Assembly: GCA_937923565.1 (NCBI GenBank)
Contig: CALDTX010000054.1
Coordinates: forward strand, 1 to 39,147
From: an uncultured Granulosicoccaceae bacterium
GTDB taxonomy: Bacteria; Pseudomonadota; Gammaproteobacteria; Granulosicoccales; Granulosicoccaceae
Reading direction: 5' to 3'
Length of the DNA stretch: 39,147 nucleotides
Shown: in pieces, positions 6,650 to 14,439 of the stretch
How positions within the stretch are numbered: position 1 is the first letter of the stretch
Layout of the letters: the number at the start of each line of letters is the position of its first letter
Position numbers and translations under genes: made by a program
Notes under the pieces: model-generated
Seen by the model: only the letters and a program-made list of their open reading frames with translations
Told to the model about the DNA's origin: nothing
The model's database searches: none

Positions 6650-7267
6650 TTATAAGAATATTTGATCGCTAAGTAATAGCAACGCGATTACGATCATGAA
6701 CACGCCTGAAATTCTACTTATCACTCTAGCTACATCTGGACGAGATTGAAGTAGTATTTGTGCTCCAAATCCCACAAGAAGGTAAATGACAGCGGAACTC
6801 ATTATATGAACTAATCCTAAGACCATGATTTGAGTTGATATCGACCATGATGCTGAAGCGTCAGTAAATTGCGGCAACAAAGCGAGATATAACAAAAACA
6901 CTTTTGGATTTAACCCGCTGATGAATACCCCTTTCGTTAACCAATTTACCCATGAGCCAGAAGTTTTATCATTATTTATACTTGGTGTTGATGGCTTAAT
7001 TATTAAATTTCCTCCCATCCAGAGAAGATATAACGCACCAAATATAACGATTATTATTAGTGATAAAGGGTGGCTTGTTATTAACGCGCCTATACCTGCC
7101 GCGACAACTATTGTTGCAGTAAGATGCCCTGTTAGCATACCAAATACAGCGGGTACGACTACTCTTCCTCTTGTTCCCGACGCGATTGCGTAAGCCCAAT
7201 CAACACCGGGTGTAATCACAAACAGAAACGAGACTACCCAAAAAGCTCCTATGATACTCAATGTCAT
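6650..7267 (-). CDS. LysE/RhtB-family amino-acid exporter
   Basis: The product has 205 residues and about six membrane helices. The N-terminal VVSFLFVITPGVDWAYAI carries the TPG motif of LysE/RhtB exporters, and the GLNPKVFLLYLALLPQF segment matches the conserved central GxxNPK motif. Members export lysine, homoserine, threonine or related compounds; the substrate is not determinable here. A GAGGTG ribosome-binding site lies 5 bases before the ATG. It is divergent from an Lrp/AsnC regulator 136 bp away, a common pairing in which the regulator controls the exporter. The stop is only 14 bp from the end of the last attC. Confidence 0.85.
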   Translation of the reverse strand: MTLSIIGAFWVVSFLFVITPGVDWAYAIASGTRGRVVVPAVFGMLTGHLTATIVVAAGIGALITSHPLSLIIIVIFGALYLLWMGGNLIIKPSTPSINNDKTSGSWVNWLTKGVFISGLNPKVFLLYLALLPQFTDASASWSISTQIMVLGLVHIMSSAVIYLLVGFGAQILLQSRPDVARVISRISGVFMIVIALLLLSDQIFL

Positions 7268-7403
7268 TTTTTCACCTCAATTAGTAAGCCTGGCTGTTAA
7301 GAATTAATTGCCATCAATTTATTTGGAAATAATATGGTTTTGTGATTAGAATGTGCTTTCGAATATGTGCGGATTAATCGCAAAAATTGGAAGAATCTTC
7401 TAA

Positions 7404-7859
7404 ATGGATAGAATTGATAAAAATATTCTTGCTGAGCTGCAGATCAATGGAAGATTATCTTTCACGGAGCTGGCTGAGAAAGTGGGCTTGAGTCTTTCGC
7501 CTTGTCATCGACGAGTACGCGCTTTAGAGGAATCTGGTGCGATCAAGGGTTATAAAGCGATGTTAGAACCGAGCGCTATTGGGCTTGGTTTTTCCGCTAT
7601 CGTGTTCGTGACGATCAAAGAAGGGGATAAAAAAGCGGTTCAGAAATTTGAAAACGCTATTGTTGATATACCTCAGATTGTTCAAGCCCAAAGGCTGTTT
7701 GGTGATCCAGACTTTATACTCCATATTGTCGCAGCCGATCTCGCTGAATACCAACGTTTCTACGATGAAAAATTAACAGATTTACCTGGGGTTCAACGAT
7801 TAATTTCGACGATTGTAATGAAGAACGTAGTTCCTGAACGGCCTTTTCCTTTCCTGTGA
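7404..7859 (+). CDS. Lrp/AsnC-family transcription regulator
   Basis: The product has 151 residues. Residues 1-50 form the AsnC-type helix-turn-helix (DKNILAELQ, LAEKVGLS, CHRRVRALE). A ligand-binding RAM domain follows from about 65 to 145, with GDPDFILHI as its central strand. Lrp/AsnC proteins sense amino acids. The divergent LysE-type exporter is the obvious target, with the shared 136-bp gap as the control region. No operator was identified in that gap. Confidence 0.9.
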   Translation: MDRIDKNILAELQINGRLSFTELAEKVGLSLSPCHRRVRALEESGAIKGYKAMLEPSAIGLGFSAIVFVTIKEGDKKAVQKFENAIVDIPQIVQAQRLFGDPDFILHIVAADLAEYQRFYDEKLTDLPGVQRLISTIVMKNVVPERPFPFL

Positions 7860-7923
7860 CAAGGATTTCGTTGATAAACCACAGGACGAGTTAGTAGAGT
7901 TATCCGCCTAATTTTTGATACAT

Positions 7924-9192
7924 CTAATTGTCTGATTCATTGAACACAATAGTAAATTTACACCCGTGCCCATCCGATACCAATTTAACCACCGCATCAT
8001 GCTGATCACAAATAGACTTAACAATCGATAACCCCAACCCAAAGCCACCCGAATCTCTGCTCCTACTACTTTCTACCCGATAAAACGGTTCGAAAATCCG
8101 GTCCTGATGTATAGCTGCTATGCCGGGCCCATCATCTACAACATTAATTTCAATACCGTGTTCCAAGTTTGAAGCTTCAATCGTCACCTTGCTGTTGGCG
8201 TACTTCATCGCATTAATCGCCAAGTTTGATAAAGCCCTAACCATCAGTCGTTTATCCACCAGAACTTCCCATTCGGTTGGTGCCGGAATAATAGATAAGC
8301 GAATGTTGGCATTGGTCGCTTGAACCGGTTCGGCAAGTTCACTCAGCAGTGAGTTTACCGAATGGGTTTCAAGTGCAAGCTTGTTACCCATACTTCTGAG
8401 TCGCGAATAGCGCAGGGTTTCACGCACCAGAGCGTCCAGCTCAATGGCCGCATTGTTGGCTTCTTCAAACAGTGCTTTTTGTTCATCGCCGGTTCTCTCC
8501 ATCGCCATCTCATTAGCAAATTGAAGTCGCGCCAGTGGGTTTCTAAATTCGTGCGCCACACTTGCCAATAAATCTTTATGATCGTCGATAGCATCCTTTT
8601 GATCGATCTGTAGCTTATTAATGTGTTCCTTAGCTTTGTATAGCGCTTTTATTGCAGCTGATATAGGATCGTCTGCCTTTTCAGCATCGTTGAGTAAGGC
8701 AGATTCAACGGTTGCTGTATCCAGGTTTCTTAATTGATGTTGCAGTATGAGCTTGCTAATCCATAAGCTGGCCAATAGTGCAATGCACTGTAGAAAGTAG
8801 GTGAGTAGTTCGCTATCGCTAAACCAGCCAGTAGCTGGTGTTTCGAGCGCTACTTCGTACATGCCGCCGTTATCAAGCGTTAACACATACAGTTCTGCAT
8901 CGCTTAAAGTTTGTAATTCCTGATTTGTGCTTATATCATTACTTTTATCACCGCTGATGTCGTCGCTGTTCAACAAACTAATAACAGCGTTATATTCCTG
9001 CTCCAAAGCCACCACGTATTCAGTGCTATTGCTTTGATTTAACTCGAATTCAATATCTTCGAGGGCGAGCTCATGTGTAACTTCCCAATCGTCATCGAAA
9101 ATAAACACATCGTTTATCAGTAAACCTAATAGCCAGGCGGTGGTACAAAGAGCCAGCCCGATAGCGGTGCACAGTAAATAGCTCTTCTTCAT
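7924..9192 (-). CDS. Sensor histidine kinase (RstB-like two-component sensor)
   Basis: The product has 422 residues. Membrane helices at about 5-27 and 128-150 flank a periplasmic sensor region rich in acidic residues. The HisKA helix carries the phospho-acceptor in SVAHEFRNPL (H214). The ATPase domain has an N box (NLAINAMKYA), a G1 box (DDGPGIA) and a G2 box (GGFGLGLSI). It should autophosphorylate and pass phosphate to the OmpR-type regulator encoded just upstream; the genes overlap by 4 bp. The signal is unknown. The linker between TM2 and HisKA is short, so a full HAMP domain is doubtful. Confidence 0.92.
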   Translation of the reverse strand: MKKSYLLCTAIGLALCTTAWLLGLLINDVFIFDDDWEVTHELALEDIEFELNQSNSTEYVVALEQEYNAVISLLNSDDISGDKSNDISTNQELQTLSDAELYVLTLDNGGMYEVALETPATGWFSDSELLTYFLQCIALLASLWISKLILQHQLRNLDTATVESALLNDAEKADDPISAAIKALYKAKEHINKLQIDQKDAIDDHKDLLASVAHEFRNPLARLQFANEMAMERTGDEQKALFEEANNAAIELDALVRETLRYSRLRSMGNKLALETHSVNSLLSELAEPVQATNANIRLSIIPAPTEWEVLVDKRLMVRALSNLAINAMKYANSKVTIEASNLEHGIEINVVDDGPGIAAIHQDRIFEPFYRVESSRSRDSGGFGLGLSIVKSICDQHDAVVKLVSDGHGCKFTIVFNESDN

Positions 9193-9890
9193 CGCCCTTT
9201 ACTCATCAAATACCCGCGACCTCGAACAGTTTTAAGGTAGTAAGGGTTGCTTGGGTCGTCGCCTAACTTTTTGCGTAACCGTGAAACGAGTAAGTCGATA
9301 CGTCTGTCTTCGGGGTTTAAATCTATACGGAATAAAGTTTTATGTAAATTATCGCGGGAAATTGCTTCACCGGATTGATTCACCAGAATCCATAACAGGT
9401 CGAACTCAGCGGTGGTTAATTTTATGAGTTCACCTTTAATCGATGCCTCCCGGTTGGCATTGTCTACCAAAAGCTCATCGATGCGAATTTGCGTTTTGTT
9501 GTCTTCATGTTCTGTGGTTTGTCTGCGCAGTAGTGTTCTGATTCTGGCCAGTAGTAGCCTTGGGCTAACGGGCTTGGTGAGGTAATCGTCTGCGCCTATC
9601 TCCAAGCCAGTGATTTCTTCTGCGGTATCATCGAGCGCCGTTAGCATCAGAATTTGTCCGTGGTATTCATTTCTAACCATTCTGCAAACGGTTAAGCCAT
9701 CGATGCCGGGTAGCATTAAATCGAGCACTACAAGCGAAGGGTTCGAAGCTAGAATGTGCTCAACAGCGGCTTCACCGTTATGGCAAACAGTAACTTGGTA
9801 ACCGTAGTCGGATAAATAAGTTTCGATAAGGTTGCATAGGCGTTCATCGTCGTCGACCACTAATATTGAATTGGCTTGCTCGGTTGTCAT
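9189..9890 (-). CDS. OmpR-family response regulator (RstA-like)
   Basis: The product has 233 residues. The receiver domain has acidic residues in VVDDDE, phospho-acceptor D57 in VVLDLMLPG, and the switch Lys in DDYLTKP. A C-terminal winged-helix domain follows, with RDNLHKTLF and RKKLGDDPSNPYYLKTVRGRGY. The receiver resembles RstA in the LTALDD and GLEIGADDYL stretches. It overlaps the kinase gene by 4 bp and the small secreted-protein gene by 4 bp, so all three are probably translated together. Target genes cannot be read here. The protease upstream on the same strand is a candidate by position only. Confidence 0.93.
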   Translation of the reverse strand: MTTEQANSILVVDDDERLCNLIETYLSDYGYQVTVCHNGEAAVEHILASNPSLVVLDLMLPGIDGLTVCRMVRNEYHGQILMLTALDDTAEEITGLEIGADDYLTKPVSPRLLLARIRTLLRRQTTEHEDNKTQIRIDELLVDNANREASIKGELIKLTTAEFDLLWILVNQSGEAISRDNLHKTLFRIDLNPEDRRIDLLVSRLRKKLGDDPSNPYYLKTVRGRGYLMSKGR

Positions 9891-10282
9891 TGACGGCGCC
9901 TGACTGGCTCACTCATGCTCTTTAACGGATTGTTAATTAGTAGTTCAACCGGTTTTCTGGCTTTGCTTTCTTCGTTGTTATCTTGTGAGTCTAACAAGCT
10001 CGTTACATTATAAGACACAGTAAAACGCATCGGCATGCGTTTGCAGAAGTCTGGTTTTAGTCGTTGTAAGGTTAGGCTGAGTACACCGTCGTTGTTGTCT
10101 TGCTTTAGAATAAAGCTGTTTGCGGTTGTGCAGCCGTTTGAAACAACATGGAAGTGTATCTCAGGGCCAATTCTTTCAACGCCTAAAATAGACTCAGTTT
10201 TGCCCAGTGTTGAATCAGCGGCGGTGCTTAGTGGGTTGTGCATCATTAATAGTAGAAAAGTCAGTAGCGTTAAAGGTCGCAT
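9887..10282 (-). CDS. Small secreted protein of unknown function, first gene of the two-component operon
   Basis: The product has 131 residues. Residues 1-22 are a clear signal peptide ending PLSTAADS, so the mature protein is periplasmic or secreted. The mature part has two Cys residues (NGCTTANS and PDFCKR) that could bridge, and alternating hydrophobic strands suggesting a beta fold, ending in a basic tail (EPVRRRQ). The ATG at 10282 has an AGGGAT ribosome-binding site 6 bases upstream, better than the longer frame from 10330. It overlaps the response regulator start by 4 bp. The coupling suggests an accessory or signal-sensing partner of the kinase. No family is recognised. Confidence 0.7.
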   Translation of the reverse strand: MRPLTLLTFLLLMMHNPLSTAADSTLGKTESILGVERIGPEIHFHVVSNGCTTANSFILKQDNNDGVLSLTLQRLKPDFCKRMPMRFTVSYNVTSLLDSQDNNEESKARKPVELLINNPLKSMSEPVRRRQ

Positions 10283-10357
10283 GTTGTTTATCCCTGTTGT
10301 TACATCGTAAAGTATAGCGTTCGAGATCACACCTGCCGAAGTCCCGTTTTCAAGGTT

Positions 10358-10390
10358 TGAGCCTGATTAGCGTAGTACTAATCAGGCTCA
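10358..10390. terminator. Strong hairpin between protease and two-component operon
   Basis: TGAGCCTGATTAG (10358-10370) and CTAATCAGGCTCA (10378-10390) form a perfect 13-bp stem around a 7-base loop. It lies 18 bp after the protease stop on the - strand. Neither side has a T tract, so it may end transcripts poorly or protect an mRNA 3' end. Confidence 0.55.
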
Positions 10391-10407
10391 AGTGCTAACG
10401 CCTAAGA

Positions 10408-12261
10408 TTAATGGCTTGATTTTTTGCGGTTCAATCCAAATACACGCCTTCTTACCCAAACAGCAGGAATCAGGCCCAGCGCGAACCAAAGATCACTGGA
10501 ACCTGCGCCACCGTTGCTATCACCCATGGCCAAATTAGCCGCATTGGCCCCAGTTGTCATGGCGTTGGCAGGCTCTGTAACGGTTGGTTTTGTTGCGCTC
10601 TGCTCAGTTTCTTGGGCAGATGCAACGCTGGTTCTGAAGTTGTTCAGACGCACACTAACGGTGTTTTTACGGCGAGTAGTATTTTCGAAAACCCAGCTAA
10701 CCCGACTGTTTGCTGGCACGTTGATGCTGGCCTGCTGCCATTCGTCGGTGTTGCCATTAAGTTCGTAAACTGCATCGCCGTCTATATAAACCACGCAAGA
10801 TGCTGAGCCCATGAAATATTCGAATTCCAATAACATATCGTAGCCTTGGTCAAACTCGGTACTCAGGTAAAGTTCGTTGTCGTACTCCAACTCTGCCATT
10901 AAAGCATCTGTTTGACTGTCATTGTCTTCGGTGCTTTGTTGCCATGCCGAATTATCATCGGTTTGAAAATCGGTATCGGTTTCGGAGAACCAGTCGCCAA
11001 TATCTAATTGAGCTAAGGCAACACCCTCTAAAGGGCTGCTCAATTGCGATGTTGCCGAACCAGCGCTTGCGTTAATGAGCAGTTCGCTACCCAATTCACC
11101 TTCGGATAAGGGTTGCCATGCGATATCGATGTAGCAAGACTCATCCATCTGCAATGGTGCGTAGGTGCAGTCTTCGTAGTCGATCGATAGGGTAGTATCT
11201 GGTATCGAAATGTCAGTAATTTCAACGGCTGAGTCTGATGAATTGCTTACTGTGAATCCGGCTATGCCCATTGTGCCCACTTCTACTTCGTCGAAGCTGA
11301 AGTCTTCGATGATTTCAACAAAGCTGTTATTGCCTATGGGTGTTGTATCGGTGTCGGTTGATTCGTCACTATTGTCAGAGCTGTCAGAGCTGTCAGAGCT
11401 GTCAGAGTTATCCGTGCCTGGCTGAACAAAATTGGTATTGTCCACCACAACAATGTTCTCACCAGAGGTATCGCTGTTGGCATTTGCATCCGCTAAGAAA
11501 GCTTCAAACTCACTAACCTTGGTATAAACGCCGGGGTGTGATGCTGAGCCGCATTCATCACCAAAGCTAACAATGCCCACTTGTATAGCACCGTTTGCTG
11601 TGCGTGCGATTAACGGCCCGCCGCTATCACCCTGACAAGAGTCCTTTTTACCCTGTGGAACACCGGCGCAAATTTGCGTGTTTTCTAAACCGCCATAAGC
11701 AATGCTGCATTGATTGAAATTCGACACTTCTACTGTTACGTTGTGTAGCTGCTCTGGAAAGTCTTCACCGCTGGTAGAGCGATTTCCCCATCCGGCCACA
11801 GATACGGGTACACCTTCTGCGAAGGTTGCGGGGTTATTGTTCGATGCGATGGCAATTGCCGGTGCTGATGTAGGTGAGTTAAGTTCGAGTAAAGCGATAT
11901 CGTTGACCACCGACTGACTGTCGTAGTTGGGGTGCATAATTATCTGCTTAACGTTTATGCGTTGTGCTGAGCCGGTTTGCGATAAGTTGTCGGTACCGGT
12001 AATAACATCAAGGTTGTTAGCCGTTTCATTTTCAAGACAATGTGCGGCGGTGAGAATCCAGGTAGGCGATATAACCGATGCGCCGCAAAAAGCATTTCTG
12101 GCATCGCTGCCACGGTTTACCAATGCCGCCATGTAGGGGTATTGCGCTAAGGTTGTTTTTTCTCCACCAACAATACGTAAATTTGATGCGTGGCTGCTAT
12201 TACTTAGTGCCATCAGTGCTAAGGCTGCAATGAGTGGTGGTGTTAAGTGTCTGCACTTCAT
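10408..12261 (-). CDS. Secreted trypsin-like serine protease with GlyGly-CTERM tail
   Basis: The product has 617 residues. A signal peptide covers about residues 1-25, and the trypsin domain begins at the activation site RIVGG (I30). The triad is complete: H74 (TAAHC), D121 (NDIALL) and S213 (GDSGGP). D207 is at the S1-pocket position, so cleavage after Lys/Arg is expected. A Ser/Asp repeat linker lies near 285-305, then a Hydin/choice-of-anchor-like beta domain (about 315-415) and a beta-rich domain to about 545. The tail has GG (584-585), a hydrophobic segment (591-603) and RRR, the GlyGly-CTERM signal. Vibrio VesB-type proteases have this layout; rhombosortase processes the tail and the type II system secretes the enzyme. 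No rhombosortase gene is in this window. Confidence 0.9.
   Translation of the reverse strand: MKCRHLTPPLIAALALMALSNSSHASNLRIVGGEKTTLAQYPYMAALVNRGSDARNAFCGASVISPTWILTAAHCLENETANNLDVITGTDNLSQTGSAQRINVKQIIMHPNYDSQSVVNDIALLELNSPTSAPAIAIASNNNPATFAEGVPVSVAGWGNRSTSGEDFPEQLHNVTVEVSNFNQCSIAYGGLENTQICAGVPQGKKDSCQGDSGGPLIARTANGAIQVGIVSFGDECGSASHPGVYTKVSEFEAFLADANANSDTSGENIVVVDNTNFVQPGTDNSDSSDSSDSSDNSDESTDTDTTPIGNNSFVEIIEDFSFDEVEVGTMGIAGFTVSNSSDSAVEITDISIPDTTLSIDYEDCTYAPLQMDESCYIDIAWQPLSEGELGSELLINASAGSATSQLSSPLEGVALAQLDIGDWFSETDTDFQTDDNSAWQQSTEDNDSQTDALMAELEYDNELYLSTEFDQGYDMLLEFEYFMGSASCVVYIDGDAVYELNGNTDEWQQASINVPANSRVSWVFENTTRRKNTVSVRLNNFRTSVASAQETEQSATKPTVTEPANAMTTGANAANLAMGDSNGGAGSSDLWFALGLIPAVWVRRRVFGLNRKKSSH
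11374..11409 (-). repeat. 9-bp tandem repeat encoding the Ser-Asp linker
   Basis: Four copies of GTCAGAGCT (the last ends TT) encode repeated Ser-Asp-Ser on the - strand in the protease linker. Being 9 bp, unit gain or loss keeps the frame. Confidence 0.8.
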
Positions 12262-12611
12262 GCTGTGTTTCTCCAGTTGGGTAGGTGAAGAAAGTATCGG
12301 TCGCGAGCTGGCTCAGAAACAGTACGACTTTGGTGTGCTTTTGTATCAAAATGTACATGAATGCCTGAGACGCTGTTAGATCAAGCGCTTTAGGCCGTTG
12401 CTATAAATTAATGTGTGTTCGAAAGGTAATAGTGCCGGTTTTAGTTCGCATCCGAGCAGTAGCACGGTGTGAACACGCTAGCAAATTACCAGCGTATTAA
12501 CGCACTTAATGATTTAGCGCGGCTACTTGTGTACCATCAGTGTTATCACTAATTGGCGTTTTGAAACAGGCTTGAACGCGTTAATGTTAAAGAAAACAAG
12601 ACAGGTGCAAC
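12262..12611. other. 350-bp divergent intergenic region
   Basis: This lies between the start of the protease (-) and the start of the flavoprotein gene (+), so it must hold both promoters. An AGGTG ribosome-binding site sits 5 bases before the ATG at 12612. I see no convincing -35/-10 pair, palindrome, small gene or RNA fold. Confidence 0.4.
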
Positions 12612-13997
12612 ATGAGTAAAGGCAACAGAGAAACAACCATCAACGCTTTACGCGCCATATTGGGCGATCGCTTGTCTACGGGTTCGTCTGTGCTAGAGCA
12701 ACACGCTAGCGACGAAGCGTATTATGCCCCCAGCCTGCCAGATGCCGTTGCTTTTCCTGAATCTACCGAGGAAGTGTCGGCCATACTTAAAATTTGTTCT
12801 GAGAGCGATTGCCCGGTTGTGCCTTATGGCATTGGCACTTCATTGGAAGGCCATGTTATCCCGGTGCATGGCGGTATCTCAATAGACACCAGCAAAATGA
12901 ATAAGGTGTTAACAATAAATGAACAGGATCTTGATGCGGTGGTGCAACCGGGTGTTACCCGTGAACAATTGAACACTGAACTACGCGCCACTGGTTTGAT
13001 GTTTACGGTAGACCCAGGTGCAAACGCAACGTTGGGTGGTATGGCGGCCACACGTGCTTCGGGAACCAATGCGGTGCGTTATGGCACCATGAAACAAAAT
13101 GTGATGGCCATGGAGGTGGTGTTGGCCGATGGCCGTATTATTCGAACCGGAACGCGCGCTAGAAAATCATCTGCCGGGTACGATTTAACCAGCTTGTTTG
13201 TTGGCTCTGAAGGTACCTTAGGTGTTATCACCGAATTAACCGTCAGGCTTTTTGGACAACCTGAAGCGATGTCTGCGGCTACGTGTGTTTTTGAATCTGT
13301 CGAGGGTGCCGTTGATGCCGTCATTCTTGCTATTCAAAGTGGTATTCCGTTGGCTAGAGTTGAGCTACTCGATGAAATGCAGATGCGCGGTATGAATTTG
13401 TACAACACCGATTTCGATTACCCGGAAAAGCCTCACTTGTTTTTAGAGTTTCATGGCAGTGAGGCAGGCGTGGCCGAGCAAACCGAAATGTTTGGCGAAA
13501 TCGTGGCCGATAACGGTGGGTCAAACTTTCAATGGGCCACAAAAACTGAAGAACGCACAGCACTTTGGCGTGCCAGACATCAAGCGTATTACGCAGCAAA
13601 GTCTTTACGCCCTGGTTGTGAAGGTTATGTCACCGACGTTTGTGTGCCGATATCAGCGCTGGCACAAAGCATAGCTGCTACTAAAGTGGAAATTGAAAAG
13701 TCAGGTTTAATGGCTCCGTTGGTGGGTCACGTTGGCGATGGAAATTTTCACCTTGCCATTTTGATCGACCCTGAAGACCCTGAAGAGCTGGCTGCTGCGA
13801 GTAAATTAGCTGAAGCGATTGGCTATGTTGCGTTAAGTTTAGGTGGCACAGTAACAGGTGAGCATGGTGTGGGTATGGGTAAGAAGAAATTTATGCTTGA
13901 AGAGCATGAAGATGCGTATGTGGTTATGGGCGAACTCAAACGCAGCTTCGATCCTAAAAATATAATGAACCCGGGTAAGCTGGTAACGTTGAACTAG
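12612..13997 (+). CDS. FAD-linked D-2-hydroxyacid dehydrogenase (D-lactate dehydrogenase, LDHD/GlcD type)
   Basis: The product has 461 residues. The N-terminal FAD-binding PCMH domain has VVPYGIGTSLEGH (about 70-85) and GGMAATRASGTNAVRYGTM (about 142-160), with GSEGTLGVITE near 200. The C-terminal FAD-oxidase domain has GHVGDGNFH and GEHGVG, which hold the catalytic and metal-binding His residues of this family. It oxidises D-lactate or a related D-2-hydroxy acid and passes electrons to cytochrome c or quinone. Substrate choice between D-lactate, glycolate and D-2-hydroxyglutarate is open. The single-subunit architecture and length resemble yeast Dld1 or mammalian LDHD more than the multi-subunit GlcDEF complex. 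A VOC-family gene follows after 40 bp and may be co-transcribed. Confidence 0.85.
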   Translation: MSKGNRETTINALRAILGDRLSTGSSVLEQHASDEAYYAPSLPDAVAFPESTEEVSAILKICSESDCPVVPYGIGTSLEGHVIPVHGGISIDTSKMNKVLTINEQDLDAVVQPGVTREQLNTELRATGLMFTVDPGANATLGGMAATRASGTNAVRYGTMKQNVMAMEVVLADGRIIRTGTRARKSSAGYDLTSLFVGSEGTLGVITELTVRLFGQPEAMSAATCVFESVEGAVDAVILAIQSGIPLARVELLDEMQMRGMNLYNTDFDYPEKPHLFLEFHGSEAGVAEQTEMFGEIVADNGGSNFQWATKTEERTALWRARHQAYYAAKSLRPGCEGYVTDVCVPISALAQSIAATKVEIEKSGLMAPLVGHVGDGNFHLAILIDPEDPEELAAASKLAEAIGYVALSLGGTVTGEHGVGMGKKKFMLEEHEDAYVVMGELKRSFDPKNIMNPGKLVTLN

Positions 13998-14037
13998 ATC
14001 AGTAAGGTTTGCGGTAACCACACTAAGAGGTCGTTGA

Positions 14038-14421
14038 ATGATTGACCACATTAGCTTCTCTGTTAACAACATCAGCCTGAGTGAGCAGTTCTATACGTCG
14101 GTTCTAGCGGTTTTAGGCTATAAGCGATTGGCTAACGATGGTTTATGGATTGGTTTTGGTAAAGATTTCAAAGCCGATTATTGGATCGGCCCTCACGATG
14201 ATAACGATAGCTCATACCAACAAAGAGCGTTGCATATCGCTTTTGTAGCAAACAACCGAGAGCAAGTAAACCGTTTCTATGAACAAGCACTGACCGCCGG
14301 TGGCAAAGACAACGGTGCACCCGGTTTGCGCCGTCAATACCATGAAAATTATTATGCAGCGTTTGTTATTGACCCTGACGGGCATAATATCGAAGCGGTT
14401 TGTCACAGCGCCAACGCGTAA
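14038..14421 (+). CDS. VOC-family (glyoxalase/dioxygenase fold) protein
   Basis: The product has 127 residues. It begins MIDHISFSVNNISLSEQFY, a standard start of a vicinal oxygen chelate module, and ends with FVIDPDGHNIEAVCH, which supplies the typical metal-binding Glu (E in NIEAV). H4 and an internal His (ALHIAF) are the likely other ligands. The family includes glyoxalase I, fosfomycin-resistance enzymes and ring-cleaving dioxygenases; the substrate is unknown. A role next to a D-lactate dehydrogenase, handling methylglyoxal-derived compounds, is attractive but unproven. It is convergent with the ThDP-enzyme gene. Confidence 0.8.
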   Translation: MIDHISFSVNNISLSEQFYTSVLAVLGYKRLANDGLWIGFGKDFKADYWIGPHDDNDSSYQQRALHIAFVANNREQVNRFYEQALTAGGKDNGAPGLRRQYHENYYAAFVIDPDGHNIEAVCHSANA

Positions 14422-14439
14422 GTGTGCTGTTGTTATTGC

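Noticed and set aside
1-7859. Integron integrase gene in the window
   Set aside because: No frame shows tyrosine recombinase motifs (R...HxxR...Y); the array's 5' end appears to lie outside the window.
7857-7907. Another attC after the Lrp-type regulator gene
   Set aside because: Only loose similarity (TGACAAGG and GTTATCC) with no clear stem; too weak to call.
9887-10282. DUF3019 family assignment for the small secreted protein
   Set aside because: The genomic setting recalls DUF3019 neighbours of RstA-like regulators, but the Cys and Trp pattern I associate with that family is not present.
10035-10310. Antisense frames over the secreted-protein, kinase, iol and other genes
   Set aside because: They lie opposite well-supported genes and have no family motifs; treated as frame shadows.
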